DNA from: Prochlorococcus marinus str. MIT 9215
GTDB lineage: Bacteria; Cyanobacteriota; Cyanobacteriia; PCC-6307; Cyanobiaceae
DNA: 64,000 nt
Assembly: GCF_000018065.1 (NCBI RefSeq)
Contig: NC_009840.1
Coordinates: forward strand, 434,001-498,000
Direction of reading: 5' to 3'
This document shows positions 1 to 8,326 of this stretch, piece by piece (position 1 is the stretch's first letter; every line of letters begins with the position of its first letter). The notes below the pieces were generated by a model. It was not told the origin of the DNA, searched no databases, and was given only the letters and a program-made list of their open reading frames with translations. A program made the position numbers and the translations under genes.

Positions 1-72
1 TAAAAAAGGTCTTAGCTCGTCAAGGACTTTTTCTACATTTTCGTTTGTCAGCGAGAGTGTTTCAGTACTCAT
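1..72 (-). CDS. NifU-like (Nfu) Fe-S scaffold protein, 5' part only
   Basis: Only the first 24 codons lie in the window, and the gene runs off the left edge. They read MSTETLSLTNENVEKVLDEL followed by RPFL, which matches the start of the small cyanobacterial Nfu proteins built around one C-terminal NifU domain. That family holds and delivers [4Fe-4S] clusters, notably for photosystem I. The CxxC cluster site lies outside the window, so the call rests on the N-terminus alone. The gene is divergent from the malate:quinone oxidoreductase gene across a 70-base spacer that must hold both promoters. Confidence 0.8.
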   Translation of the reverse strand, partial: MSTETLSLTNENVEKVLDELRPFL

Positions 73-142
73 AATTTTGGATTAACTTTATAATAAGCCT
101 AGAAAGAAATCTGATTAATTGCAAAAAAGATAATTTTCTGTT

Positions 143-1639
143 GTGACTTCATCCAAAAATCCCACTAATGACAATAGCTACTTTGATGCAGTCTTAGTAG
201 GAGGAGGGATAATGAGTAGTACTTTAGCCCTCCTAATTTCAGAAGTTTTACCAGATATAAAATTTCTTATTATAGAAAAATTAAATGCTCCAGGAAGTGA
301 AAGTACTGGCGCTTTTAATAATGCAGGTACAGGACATGCGGCTAATTGCGAATTAAACTATACCCCTTTAGATGAAAAAGGAAATCTAAAAATAGATAAA
401 GCGCTCTCAATAAATCGTTCTTTTGAAACATCCATGTCTTTATGGGCCTCATTGTATGAAGCAGGGAAAATTGATATTAAGAAGTTTCTAAAATTTATTC
501 CTCATATTAGCTTTGTGTCTGGTCAGGATAATATTTCTTTTTTAAAAAAAAGATTTCAGAAAATGACCGAAAATCCTGAATTTATCGATATGGAATTTTC
601 TACATCTTTTGATGAAATTTCATCATGGGCTCCTCTAATAACAAAAGATAGAAATCCATCTACTCAAATTGCTGCTACCAGAATAGGCAGAGGAACTGAT
701 ATTAATTTTGAGGCTTTAACTAAAGAGTATTTGTCATTAGTTTCCTTAAACAAAAATGTTGAAATTAGATACAAAACAGAATTAATTGATTTAATGAAAA
801 TTGATAAAAAACAATGGGAACTAGAAATTAGTTCTGAAGGTAGAAAAACTTCAATTAGAACTGGCTATGTTTTTCTTGGTGCTGGTGGAAAAACAATTAA
901 TTATTTGCAAAAATCAAAAATTCCAGAAGCAAAAAGTTATGGTGGATTTCCTGTTAGTGGGAAATGGCTTATTTGCGAGAAAAAAGATCTAACAGAAAAA
1001 CATAACTCAAAAGTTTATGGTAAAGCTGATATTGGATCCCCACCAATGTCTGTGCCTCATCTAGACACCAGATGGATTGATAATAAAAAACTTCTTTTAT
1101 ATGGACCTTTTGCTGGATTTACAACGAAATTTTTAAAACAAAGTTCATACTTTGACTTATTTAGTTCAATTAAAAAGAATAATATATTTTCTATGTTAGA
1201 CGTTGGTTTCAAGAACAATGATTTAATTAATTACCTAATATCACAATCATTAAAGAGCCATAACTCAAGAGTTGAGAATTTAAAGAATATGATGCCATCA
1301 GCTAATCCTTCTGATTGGTATTTAAAGAATGCTGGTCAAAGAGTCCAAATAATTAAAAAAACTGAAGGCGGTGGCTCTTTGAAATTTGGAACTGAGATTG
1401 TGAATTCATCTGATGGATCATTATCTGCTTTGTTAGGAGCATCTCCTGGAGCAAGTACTGCGGTCTCAATTATGGTTGAGGTTCTAGAAAAATCAGTCTT
1501 ATTTTTAAACGACAAGCATAATCTAAAGAAAAAAATAAATGACTTAATTTATCCAGAACGAACAGCCTCTCAAAAAAACAGTACCTTCATAAAAGAAATT
1601 AAAAAAAGAAATAATTCCATTTTTGGTTTCCATCCATAA
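143..1639 (+). CDS. mqo: Malate:quinone oxidoreductase
   Basis: A 498-residue FAD-dependent, peripheral membrane enzyme that oxidises malate to oxaloacetate and passes the electrons to quinone. The N-terminus has a Rossmann FAD motif ([11 protein letters not shown], residues 19-29). The [14 protein letters not shown] segment and the C-terminal [11 protein letters not shown] segment are typical of the Mqo family, and the length fits. The start is GTG; no in-frame ATG lies nearer. It feeds the membrane quinone pool that the cytochrome oxidase encoded further along can drain. No NAD-dependent malate dehydrogenase gene is seen in this window. The lepA gene follows on the same strand after about 55 bases. 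Confidence 0.95.
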
Positions 1640-1694
1640 TTCTAATTAGCTAATATTAATCAAGATGTAATAAGAGGAGAATTTTTCTTTCTAT

Positions 1695-3503
1695 ATGACT
1701 GATATATCGGTTTCAAAAATTAGAAATTTCTGCATAATCGCTCATATTGACCATGGTAAATCTACCCTTGCAGATAGGTTGCTTCAAGATACTGGTACTG
1801 TGCAGCAAAGGGATATGCAAGAACAATTTTTGGACAGTATGGATCTTGAAAGAGAGAGAGGAATTACTATCAAGTTACAGGCCGCTAGGATGAAATATAA
1901 AGCTGACGATTCCCAAGAATATGTTTTGAACTTAATAGATACTCCTGGGCATGTTGATTTCTCTTATGAGGTTAGTAGATCTCTTCAAGCTTGTGAAGGC
2001 GCCTTACTTGTTGTTGATGCAAGTCAAGGAGTAGAAGCTCAAACCTTAGCTAATGTTTATCTTGCCTTAGAAAATAATCTTGAAATAATTCCTGTTTTAA
2101 ATAAAGTTGATTTACCAGGTGCTGATGCTGAAAAAATAAAACAAGAAATAGAGGAAATTATTGGACTAGATACATCTAATGCAATAAATTGTTCAGCAAA
2201 AACTGGAGTTGGTATTAAAGATATTTTGGAAGCAATCGTAAGAAGAGTACCTCCTCCTCAAGATGAAATTAAACTACCTACAAAGGCACTGATTTTTGAT
2301 TCTTATTATGATCCGTACAGGGGAGTTATTGTTTATTTCAGGGTAATATCTGGGTCTCTAAATAAGAGAGAAAAAATATTGCTAATGGCAAGTAAGAAAA
2401 ATTATGAATTAGATGAGATAGGAATAATGGCGCCTGATCAGCAGCAAGTTGATGAATTACATGCAGGAGAAGTTGGTTATTTAGCTGCTTCTATAAAATC
2501 AGTTGCTGATGCGAGAGTAGGAGATACGATTACTCTTTTAAATTCACCTGCCAATGAACCTTTGCCTGGATATAAGACAGCAAATCCTATGGTTTTTTGT
2601 GGACTATTCCCGACTGATGCTGATCAATTCCCAGATTTAAGAGTCTCACTAGAAAAATTACAATTATCTGATGCAGCTTTAAAATATGAGCCCGAAACCA
2701 GTAGCGCAATGGGCTTCGGATTTAGGTGCGGATTCCTTGGACTTCTTCATATGGAGATTGTTCAAGAAAGATTAGAAAGAGAATATGACTTGGATCTAAT
2801 CGTAACGGCACCATCAGTTATTTATAAAGTTAATTTAAATCAGCAGGAAAATATCTTTATTGATAATCCTTCTACGATTCCTGATCCTCAACTTAGAGAA
2901 TCAATAGAAGAGCCTTATGTGAAAATGGAAATTTATGCTCCTAATGAATTTAATGGAACATTAATGGGTTTATGTCAGGAAAGAAGGGGAGTATTTATAG
3001 ATATGAAATACATAACAACAGATCGAGTTACCTTGATTTATGAAATTCCCTTAGCAGAAGTTGTTACAGATTTCTTTGATCAAATGAAAAGTAGAACCCA
3101 AGGTTATGCATCAATGGAATATCATTTGATCGGCTATAGAAAAAATGACCTTGTTAGATTAGATGTTCTAATAAATTCAGAAAGAGCAGATCCATTAACT
3201 TCGATTGTTCATAAAGATAAGGCTTATGGAATTGGCAGAAGTTTAGTTGAGAAATTAAAAGAACTTATTCCAAAACAACAATTTAAAATACCTATTCAAG
3301 CATCAATCGGTAGCAGGATTATTGCAAGTGAAAGCATAAGTGCTTTGCGAAAAGATGTTTTATCTAAATGTTATGGAGGAGATATTTCTAGGAAAAAGAA
3401 ACTTTTAAAGAAACAAGCCAAAGGTAAAAAGAGGATGAAGGCAATGGGTAAAGTTGAAGTCCCTCAAGAAGCTTTTATGGCAGTCTTGAAATTAAACCAG
3501 TAA
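1695..3503 (+). CDS. lepA: Elongation factor 4 (LepA), ribosome back-translocase GTPase
   Basis: A 602-residue translational GTPase of normal family length. The G1 motif AHIDHGKST is at residues 16-24, RERGIT (G2) near 53-58, DTPGH (G3) at 82-86 and NKVD (G4) at 136-139. The C-terminal LepA-specific domain is present, ending in a basic stretch ([20 protein letters not shown]). In other bacteria LepA acts on stalled or mistranslocated ribosomes and matters under ionic stress and in ribosome assembly. The start ATG follows an AGGAGAA tract about 10 bases upstream. Same strand as mqo and the downstream ABC permease. Confidence 0.97.
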   Translation: MTDISVSKIRNFCIIAHIDHGKSTLADRLLQDTGTVQQRDMQEQFLDSMDLERERGITIKLQAARMKYKADDSQEYVLNLIDTPGHVDFSYEVSRSLQACEGALLVVDASQGVEAQTLANVYLALENNLEIIPVLNKVDLPGADAEKIKQEIEEIIGLDTSNAINCSAKTGVGIKDILEAIVRRVPPPQDEIKLPTKALIFDSYYDPYRGVIVYFRVISGSLNKREKILLMASKKNYELDEIGIMAPDQQQVDELHAGEVGYLAASIKSVADARVGDTITLLNSPANEPLPGYKTANPMVFCGLFPTDADQFPDLRVSLEKLQLSDAALKYEPETSSAMGFGFRCGFLGLLHMEIVQERLEREYDLDLIVTAPSVIYKVNLNQQENIFIDNPSTIPDPQLRESIEEPYVKMEIYAPNEFNGTLMGLCQERRGVFIDMKYITTDRVTLIYEIPLAEVVTDFFDQMKSRTQGYASMEYHLIGYRKNDLVRLDVLINSERADPLTSIVHKDKAYGIGRSLVEKLKELIPKQQFKIPIQASIGSRIIASESISALRKDVLSKCYGGDISRKKKLLKKQAKGKKRMKAMGKVEVPQEAFMAVLKLNQ

Positions 3504-3546
3504 TTTCTTTTAATTTAAAATTTATAGCTATTTATTTTTTAAAGAA

Positions 3547-4428
3547 TTGGGTATATTTCATTTATATCTTTACAAAAAGATTTTGGATATTAACTCATTT
3601 AATCGTGTCGGCTCAAATATCAGAAAAGCTGGATTTTTAATAGTACTTTTTTATCTTCTTGTCGTTTTAATAATGAAATTTTTAGAGGCCAATAATTTTT
3701 TTGGCTATTCATTTTCAATGTTAAGCAATGATATCTTTGCCCCTCCTTCTCTTAATCATTTTTGTGGCACAGATAGATTAGGAAGAGATGTTTGCTTAAG
3801 AACTTTGCAAGGATCATCATTAGCGATAGAAGTTGTATTCTTAGCTATTCTTTTTTCATTAAGTTTGGGTTTGCCATTGGGATTATTAAGTGGATATTTT
3901 GGTGGTTTTTTTGATAAATGCTTATCACTAATAATGGATACTATTTTTTCAATACCTGTAATTTTGCTTTCAGTTGTTGTGGCTTTTGTATTGGGTAAGG
4001 GTATCCTTAACGCGGCTTTGGCATTGTGTATTGTTTACTCTCCTCAATATTTTAGATTAATCAGAAATCAGACAATATTGGTTAAATCCGAAACTTATGT
4101 GGAGGCAGCTCAAGTTGCAGGAGCTGATGTTAAAAAAATTATTTTTAAATATATTCTCCCAAATGTAATAACACCATTGCCTATTCTGCTTACCCTAAAT
4201 GCTGCAGATGCTGTTTTGGTATTAGGAAGTTTAGGATTTTTAGGACTTGGAGTTCCTGCAGATGTCCCAGAGTGGGGAAGTGATTTAAATCTGGCTCTTG
4301 CCGCTTTACCCACAGGTATCTGGTGGACGGCCTTGTTCCCAGGTTTAGCAATGTTTTTTTTAGTTTTAGGTCTTTCTTTTATAGGAGAGGACCTGGAAGA
4401 AATTTTTGATAGTCAAAATTCTGAATAA
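3547..4428 (+). CDS. ABC transporter permease, DppC/OppC (peptide/nickel) family
   Basis: A 293-residue inner-membrane permease. It has an N-terminal helix (about 29-45), the family-typical GTDRLGRDV segment (74-82), several further membrane spans, and the cytoplasmic EAA loop (EAAQVAGADVKKIIFKYILPN, written as positions 186-206) that contacts the ATPase. Such subunits work with a DppB-type permease, ATPases and a binding protein; none of these is next to this gene, so it is an isolated subunit. The start appears to be TTG. Only two bases separate its end from the convergent SpoU methyltransferase gene. The substrate cannot be told from sequence; dipeptide, oligopeptide or nickel are the family options. 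Confidence 0.88.
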   Translation: MGIFHLYLYKKILDINSFNRVGSNIRKAGFLIVLFYLLVVLIMKFLEANNFFGYSFSMLSNDIFAPPSLNHFCGTDRLGRDVCLRTLQGSSLAIEVVFLAILFSLSLGLPLGLLSGYFGGFFDKCLSLIMDTIFSIPVILLSVVVAFVLGKGILNAALALCIVYSPQYFRLIRNQTILVKSETYVEAAQVAGADVKKIIFKYILPNVITPLPILLTLNAADAVLVLGSLGFLGLGVPADVPEWGSDLNLALAALPTGIWWTALFPGLAMFFLVLGLSFIGEDLEEIFDSQNSE

Positions 4429-4430
4429 AT

Positions 4431-5102
4431 TTAGTTATCTGTAACAGGATCAAGTTCTCCTTGATCATTCAACTTTGGATATTTTTTAGCTGATTTTTTA
4501 TACACCGCAGCTAATTCTGGGTAACACCATTCAAAAAGTGTTTTTTGATATTCATCCATATTTAACCCTTCTCCATTAGCGGGCAATATACCTTTATTTT
4601 TTCTTTGGCGAACAGCTTCAAATAATAATATAGAAGCAGCAACTGAAACATTCAGAGATTGAACCATACCTCTCATAGGTATAAAAATTGATTGATCAAC
4701 CATTGATATAAGTTCATTACTTAGTCCCCATTTTTCTGCTCCTAAAACAAAACATGTATTTTGAGAATAATCAAAATTTCTATAATCTACTGATTTACTA
4801 TTAAGAGTCGTTCCATATAATTTAAAACCCTTATTCTTTAAATCAGATATTGCCTTGATAGTGTTTTCATGATTATTCAGTTTTACCCATTTTTGACTTC
4901 CTTGAGCAGTACTATTAAAAGTCTTAACGGCATTCGTTTTGCTAATAAAATTTGCTTCAAAAACTCCTGCCGCATCACATGTCCTTAATATCGCAGATAA
5001 ATTATGTGGTTTATTGACATCCTCAACTAAAACAGTCAAGTTTTTCATTCTGCAATCTAAAACACTTTTGATTCGTTCAAATCTTCTTGGCAAAATTGAC
5101 AT
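4431..5102 (-). CDS. trmH: SpoU/TrmH-family tRNA/rRNA 2'-O-ribose methyltransferase
   Basis: A 223-residue SPOUT-class methyltransferase that uses SAM to methylate a ribose 2'-OH. The three SpoU motifs are visible: N34-x5-R40 (NLSAILRTCDA), FVLGAEKWGLS (about 118-128) and IPMRGMVQSLNVSVAAS (141-157). Residues before and after resemble bacterial TrmH (tRNA Gm18) including a C-terminal extension with FEWCYPELAAVY. The assignment to TrmH rather than another SpoU member is by overall layout. The gene converges with the ABC permease at a two-base gap. An inverted repeat, GATCAAG/CTTGATC, lies inside its last codons. Confidence 0.88.
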   Translation of the reverse strand: MSILPRRFERIKSVLDCRMKNLTVLVEDVNKPHNLSAILRTCDAAGVFEANFISKTNAVKTFNSTAQGSQKWVKLNNHENTIKAISDLKNKGFKLYGTTLNSKSVDYRNFDYSQNTCFVLGAEKWGLSNELISMVDQSIFIPMRGMVQSLNVSVAASILLFEAVRQRKNKGILPANGEGLNMDEYQKTLFEWCYPELAAVYKKSAKKYPKLNDQGELDPVTDN

Positions 5103-5198
5103 TTATAATTTTTTCACACTTTTAAAGTATATTCAAAAAATATTGATTACCTATTAAATCTCCTGGTTTATAATATTTTGGTAGTTTAAATTAACTCA

Positions 5199-5402
5199 AT
5201 GGCATACATAGAATGGGACTATACAGTAATAACAAGTATGGTAGAAAAACAAGGTTGGGATTTACCTGATCGTGAATCGGAAGAATGGAATAAATTTAAC
5301 GATGAATTAGGAGAAAAAATGAGAGGTGTTGGTCTTATTTTTGAAAAATATTGTAAATTTACTCCTGACGTAGGAGAAGGAGTTCATCTTCTGGATGAAT
5401 GA
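5199..5402 (+). CDS. Conserved-looking 67-aa protein of unknown function
   Basis: A small acidic soluble protein (starts MAYIEWDYTVITSMVEKQGW, ends with GVHLLDE) with no signal peptide, membrane span or cysteine pair; it has one cysteine. The composition and codon use look like real coding sequence. The ATG is about 96 bases from the divergent trmH start. I do not recognise a domain. It stands alone, with a hairpin about 20 bases after its stop, so it is probably monocistronic. Confidence 0.7.
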   Translation: MAYIEWDYTVITSMVEKQGWDLPDRESEEWNKFNDELGEKMRGVGLIFEKYCKFTPDVGEGVHLLDE

Positions 5403-5419
5403 TCAAAAATAGTTTTAAA

Positions 5420-5445
5420 CCATTGATGTATCCCTTAATCAATGG
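5420..5445 (+). terminator. Possible hairpin terminator after the 67-aa gene
   Basis: A perfect 8-bp inverted repeat (CCATTGAT ... ATCAATGG) with a 10-base loop lies 18 bases past the stop codon. The downstream tract is A/T-rich but not a clean T run, so it may be a weak terminator or only a transcript-end stabilising hairpin. Confidence 0.4.
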
Positions 5446-5579
5446 CTTATTAATTATTAAGATAATATAATTTCACTAAATTAGAACTGGCAATTATTAA
5501 GGCTTTATAAAGCTTGTACTCTAAAAAAATTTTTTTATTCCACAAAAAAGTTATTTAATTTCTATATTTGAATAAAAAT

Positions 5580-5972
5580 ATGAAAAATAAATTAACCTTT
5601 TTATTCGATGGTGGTTGTCCACTTTGTTTGAGAGAAACAAATTTTCTTAAAAAAAGAGATACCTTTAATCAAATTGCATTTATAGATATTAATAGTAAGG
5701 ATTATGATCAAAGTCTTTTTAATGACATCTCATATTCAGAAGCTATGTCAAACCTGCATGGGATTATTGAAAATGGTGAAATTATTAGGGGACTAGATGT
5801 ACTTGCATATTCTTATGAATTAGTTGGTTTAGGTTGGGTTTATTATCCCTTGAAGATTAAGCTCTTATCTCCATTATTGAAGTTGGTTTACAGATATTGG
5901 GCAAAATATAGACTTCAAATTACAGGTAGATCCGATATTGAAAAACTTTGTACCTCACAATGTGAACAATAA
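5580..5972 (+). CDS. DCC-family (DUF393) thiol-disulfide oxidoreductase-like protein
   Basis: About 130 residues. The N-terminal motif FDGGCPLCLRE is the signature DxxCxxC of the DUF393/DCC family, a thioredoxin-fold-related group assumed to do thiol-disulfide chemistry; the substrate is unknown. The cysteines are residues 13 and 16 counting from the ATG used here. An in-frame TTG lies 12 bases upstream and is a possible alternative start. The next gene begins two bases after the stop, so this is the head of a packed group: DCC, TIGR03643, DUF2256, photolyase. In many marine bacteria DUF2256 and TIGR03643 genes also sit beside photolyase-like genes, which hints at a shared role. Confidence 0.85.
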   Translation: MKNKLTFLFDGGCPLCLRETNFLKKRDTFNQIAFIDINSKDYDQSLFNDISYSEAMSNLHGIIENGEIIRGLDVLAYSYELVGLGWVYYPLKIKLLSPLLKLVYRYWAKYRLQITGRSDIEKLCTSQCEQ

Positions 5973-5974
5973 AT

Positions 5975-6211
5975 ATGGAAAGTATCGATATAGACAGAAT
6001 AATAGAAATGTGTTGGGAAGATAGAACACCCTTTGAAGCTATCGAGTATCAATTTGGTTTAAAAGAGGAAGATGCGATAAAAATTATGCGTCAAAATCTT
6101 AAACCCAAATCTTTCAAAGTTTGGAGGAAGAGAGTTTCGGGAAGAAATACAAAACATATGGCCCTTAAAGATTCAACTAGATTTAAATCTACTCATAAAA
6201 GAAAATTATAA
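5975..6211 (+). CDS. TIGR03643 (DUF2805) family protein
   Basis: A 78-residue protein starting MESIDIDRIIEMCWEDRTPF, with the family-typical pattern of an acidic helical front half (FEAIEYQFGLKEEDAIKIMR) and a basic tail (KPKSFKVWRKRVSGRNTKH). The front half resembles a short helix-turn-helix, but no DNA-binding role is established as far as I know. It follows the DCC gene by two bases. Its TAA stop is in the same reading frame as the DUF2256 gene, with one ATT codon before that gene's TTG start. Confidence 0.85.
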   Translation: MESIDIDRIIEMCWEDRTPFEAIEYQFGLKEEDAIKIMRQNLKPKSFKVWRKRVSGRNTKHMALKDSTRFKSTHKRKL

Positions 6212-6214
6212 ATT

Positions 6215-6346
6215 TTGAAAAATCTTTCTACTAAAACTTGTCCTGTTTGCAATAGGCCGTTTGAGTGGCGTAAAAAATGGAAAAACTGTTGGGATGATGT
6301 TATCTACTGTTCAAAAAGATGCAGTAACAGGAAGTCGCAAAGATGA
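6215..6346 (+). CDS. DUF2256 small zinc-ribbon-like protein
   Basis: A 43-residue protein with two cysteine pairs, [18 protein letters not shown] and [10 protein letters not shown], fitting DUF2256, a tiny family that is usually found next to cryptochrome/photolyase-related genes. The spacing suggests bound zinc. The start is TTG, one codon after the TAA of the TIGR03643 gene in the same frame. Its TGA overlaps the ATG of the photolyase gene (ATGA), so translational coupling is likely. It is easy to miss because of its size. Function unknown; a helper for the photolyase-like protein is an inference from gene order. Confidence 0.85.
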   Translation: MKNLSTKTCPVCNRPFEWRKKWKNCWDDVIYCSKRCSNRKSQR

Positions 6347-7833
6347 AACAAGTATCAATTATTTTCCCGAATCAACTTTTTAGAGAAAGCCCAATCTTAA
6401 AAATAAATTGTGAAGTTTTGATTTTGGAAGACTCATTATTTTTTGGAAATGATAAATTTCATAAATTAATTAACCATAAAAATAAGTTAGTTTTTCATAG
6501 AGCATCTATGCTAGCTTATAAAAATTATTTAGAAATATCTGGCTTTAAAGTTTTATATATCGAAAACAAGAATAATTTTTCTACAATTGATTACTTATCG
6601 GAATTTATTAAAAATAAGTATCAGAAAATAAATCTCATTAACCCTCATGATTTTTTAATTATGAAGAGGATTAATAATTTTGTTGAAAGTAATAATTTAG
6701 CTTTAAATATTTTGCCTTCTCCTATGTTTATGAGCAGTGAAGATTTAAAAGATTTATTTGCATCAAATGTAAAAAAACCTCTTATGGGGCGATTTTATGA
6801 GAATCAAAGAAAGAGCCAAAAAATATTAGTTAATCCTGATGATACACCTGAAGGTGGTAAATGGAGTTTCGATGAAATGAATAGAAAAAAATTACCAAAA
6901 AAAATAAATATACCCGATACACCTAAATTACAAAAAAATAAATTTGTAGTTAATGCAGAAAGGTCATTAGCCAATTTTGATATTGAGTTTATTGGAGAAA
7001 GTCATAACTTTTTATATCCAACTAATTTTGAAGAGGCAGATCAATGGTTAAATGATTTTTTTAAACATAAATTTTTCTTATTTGGAGATTATGAGGATGC
7101 TATTGCTAAAGAAAATTCTTTTTTATGGCACAGTTTACTTTCTCCTCTTTTAAATAGCGGCTTATTAACCCCAGATGTAGTAGTAAATAAAGCATTACTT
7201 TTTGCAAAAAATAATAATGTTCCTATTAACTCTTTAGAGGGTTTTATTCGTCAAATTATTGGATGGAGAGAATTTATTTGCCTCGTCTATAAAAAGTACG
7301 GAACAAAGATGCGAAATAGTAATTTCTGGAATTTTGAAGATAAGCCAATTCCAAAATCTTTTTATCAAGGAAATACAGGAATTGAACCAGTAGACGTTGT
7401 TATAAAAAATATTATTAAATTTGGTTATTGTCATCATATTGAGAGGCTAATGATTGTTGGCAACTTTATGCTTCTATGTAGAATTCACCCAAACCAAGTT
7501 TATAAATGGTTTATGGAAATGTTTATTGATTCCTATGATTGGGTTATGGTCCCAAATGTTTACGGAATGAGTCAGTTTAGTGATGGTGGTATCTTTTCAA
7601 CAAAGCCATATATATCAAGCTCCAATTATGTAAAAAAAATGTCTAATTTTAAAAGTGGCCCATGGTGTGAAATATGGGACGGCTTATTTTGGAAATTTAT
7701 TAAAGATAATGAAAGCTTTTTTAGAAAGCAATATCGTCTGGCAATGTTAACTAGAAATCTTGACAAAATGTCAGAGGAAAAATTAAATAATCACTTAAAA
7801 ACGGCCGATAATTTTTTAAAAGATATTCAATAA
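6343..7833 (+). CDS. Cryptochrome/photolyase of the FeS-BCP ((6-4) photolyase) class, cluster cysteines mostly missing
   Basis: A 496-residue flavoprotein of the prokaryotic (6-4) photolyase/CryB group, expected to bind FAD and use light to repair UV lesions or to sense light. The family signatures are GWREFI (307-312), HHIERLM (364-370, containing the paired catalytic-type histidines), GNF (373-375), [17 protein letters not shown] (400-416) and KPY (421-423). Family members normally have four cysteines for a [4Fe-4S] cluster. Here the site around 346-353 reads GIEPVDVV with no cysteine, and the C-x2-C loop is shortened to NFKSGPWC (435-442), leaving one likely ligand, C442. The cluster is therefore probably absent. 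It is coupled to DUF2256 by an ATGA overlap. Confidence 0.9.
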   Translation: MKQVSIIFPNQLFRESPILKINCEVLILEDSLFFGNDKFHKLINHKNKLVFHRASMLAYKNYLEISGFKVLYIENKNNFSTIDYLSEFIKNKYQKINLINPHDFLIMKRINNFVESNNLALNILPSPMFMSSEDLKDLFASNVKKPLMGRFYENQRKSQKILVNPDDTPEGGKWSFDEMNRKKLPKKINIPDTPKLQKNKFVVNAERSLANFDIEFIGESHNFLYPTNFEEADQWLNDFFKHKFFLFGDYEDAIAKENSFLWHSLLSPLLNSGLLTPDVVVNKALLFAKNNNVPINSLEGFIRQIIGWREFICLVYKKYGTKMRNSNFWNFEDKPIPKSFYQGNTGIEPVDVVIKNIIKFGYCHHIERLMIVGNFMLLCRIHPNQVYKWFMEMFIDSYDWVMVPNVYGMSQFSDGGIFSTKPYISSSNYVKKMSNFKSGPWCEIWDGLFWKFIKDNESFFRKQYRLAMLTRNLDKMSEEKLNNHLKTADNFLKDIQ

Positions 7834-7937
7834 ATTAAGAGTAATAACCTAGAGTTGTCTTTGAAAAATTAAAAGAATATTATGTTATAAATAGATATTA
7901 AGTACGGATGTTAATTTAGAAAAAATTAGATTTTCTA

Positions 7938-8117
7938 ATTGAAATTGGAACACTTTTTTTAAAAAGTAATTCGACTGGAATTATTACTTTTTCTGAATTA
8001 GATTGGATAACTACCCATCAATCTAATTTTACAAGGTTAGAGGAATTCATAGCAATTAAATTAGGCAGAATGCTTGATGCAGGATCTATCAATATTGGTT
8101 GCCGTTTGAAATCCTGA
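7938..8117 (+). CDS. Small ORF (about 59 aa) with no standard start codon; possible decayed gene
   Basis: The frame reads IEIGTLFLKSNSTGIITFSE and continues to KLGRMLDAGSINIGCRLKS before TGA, with good coding character. No ATG, GTG or TTG lies in the open part upstream. The frame is open from 7920; just before it are ATG TTA ATT TAG, so an in-frame ATG at 7908 is cut by a TAG at its fourth codon. Either the gene uses an ATT (7938 is one choice), or a nonsense change has broken the start of a small gene. No domain recognised. It lies in the 490-base stretch between the photolyase and rsmB. Confidence 0.5.
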   Translation: MEIGTLFLKSNSTGIITFSELDWITTHQSNFTRLEEFIAIKLGRMLDAGSINIGCRLKS

Positions 8118-8136
8118 TTAAGTTTTTATTTTACTA

Positions 8137-8280
8137 ATGAAGTATCAAAAAGAGAAAAAAATATTTTTTCGGGAAAGAATACATTCTTTAAATATCTTTC
8201 TTTTTTTAGGATTTAATCTGTCACTTATTTCTATCTTAGGTTTTATTTGGTTTAATTCTGCATTTGAAAAAGTAGTTTAA
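8137..8280 (+). CDS. 47-aa single-span membrane protein, unknown
   Basis: A small protein beginning MKYQKEKKIFFRERIHSLNI, with a basic N-terminus and one hydrophobic helix (roughly residues 18-41, ending in GFIWFNSAF), then TAA. By the positive-inside rule the N-terminus should face the cytoplasm. It follows the preceding small ORF by 19 bases. Picocyanobacterial genomes contain many such mini membrane proteins. I cannot assign a function; confidence reflects plausible coding sequence only. Confidence 0.55.
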   Translation: MKYQKEKKIFFRERIHSLNIFLFLGFNLSLISILGFIWFNSAFEKVV

Positions 8281-8326
8281 ATTTTTAATTTTTTGTATAT
8301 TAAAGTTATCTTTAAAAAAATATATT

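Noticed and set aside
4448-4466. GATCAAG/CTTGATC inverted repeat inside the end of trmH as a terminator for the ABC permease
   Set aside because: Only a 7-bp stem and no T run after it; it may be chance within coding sequence.
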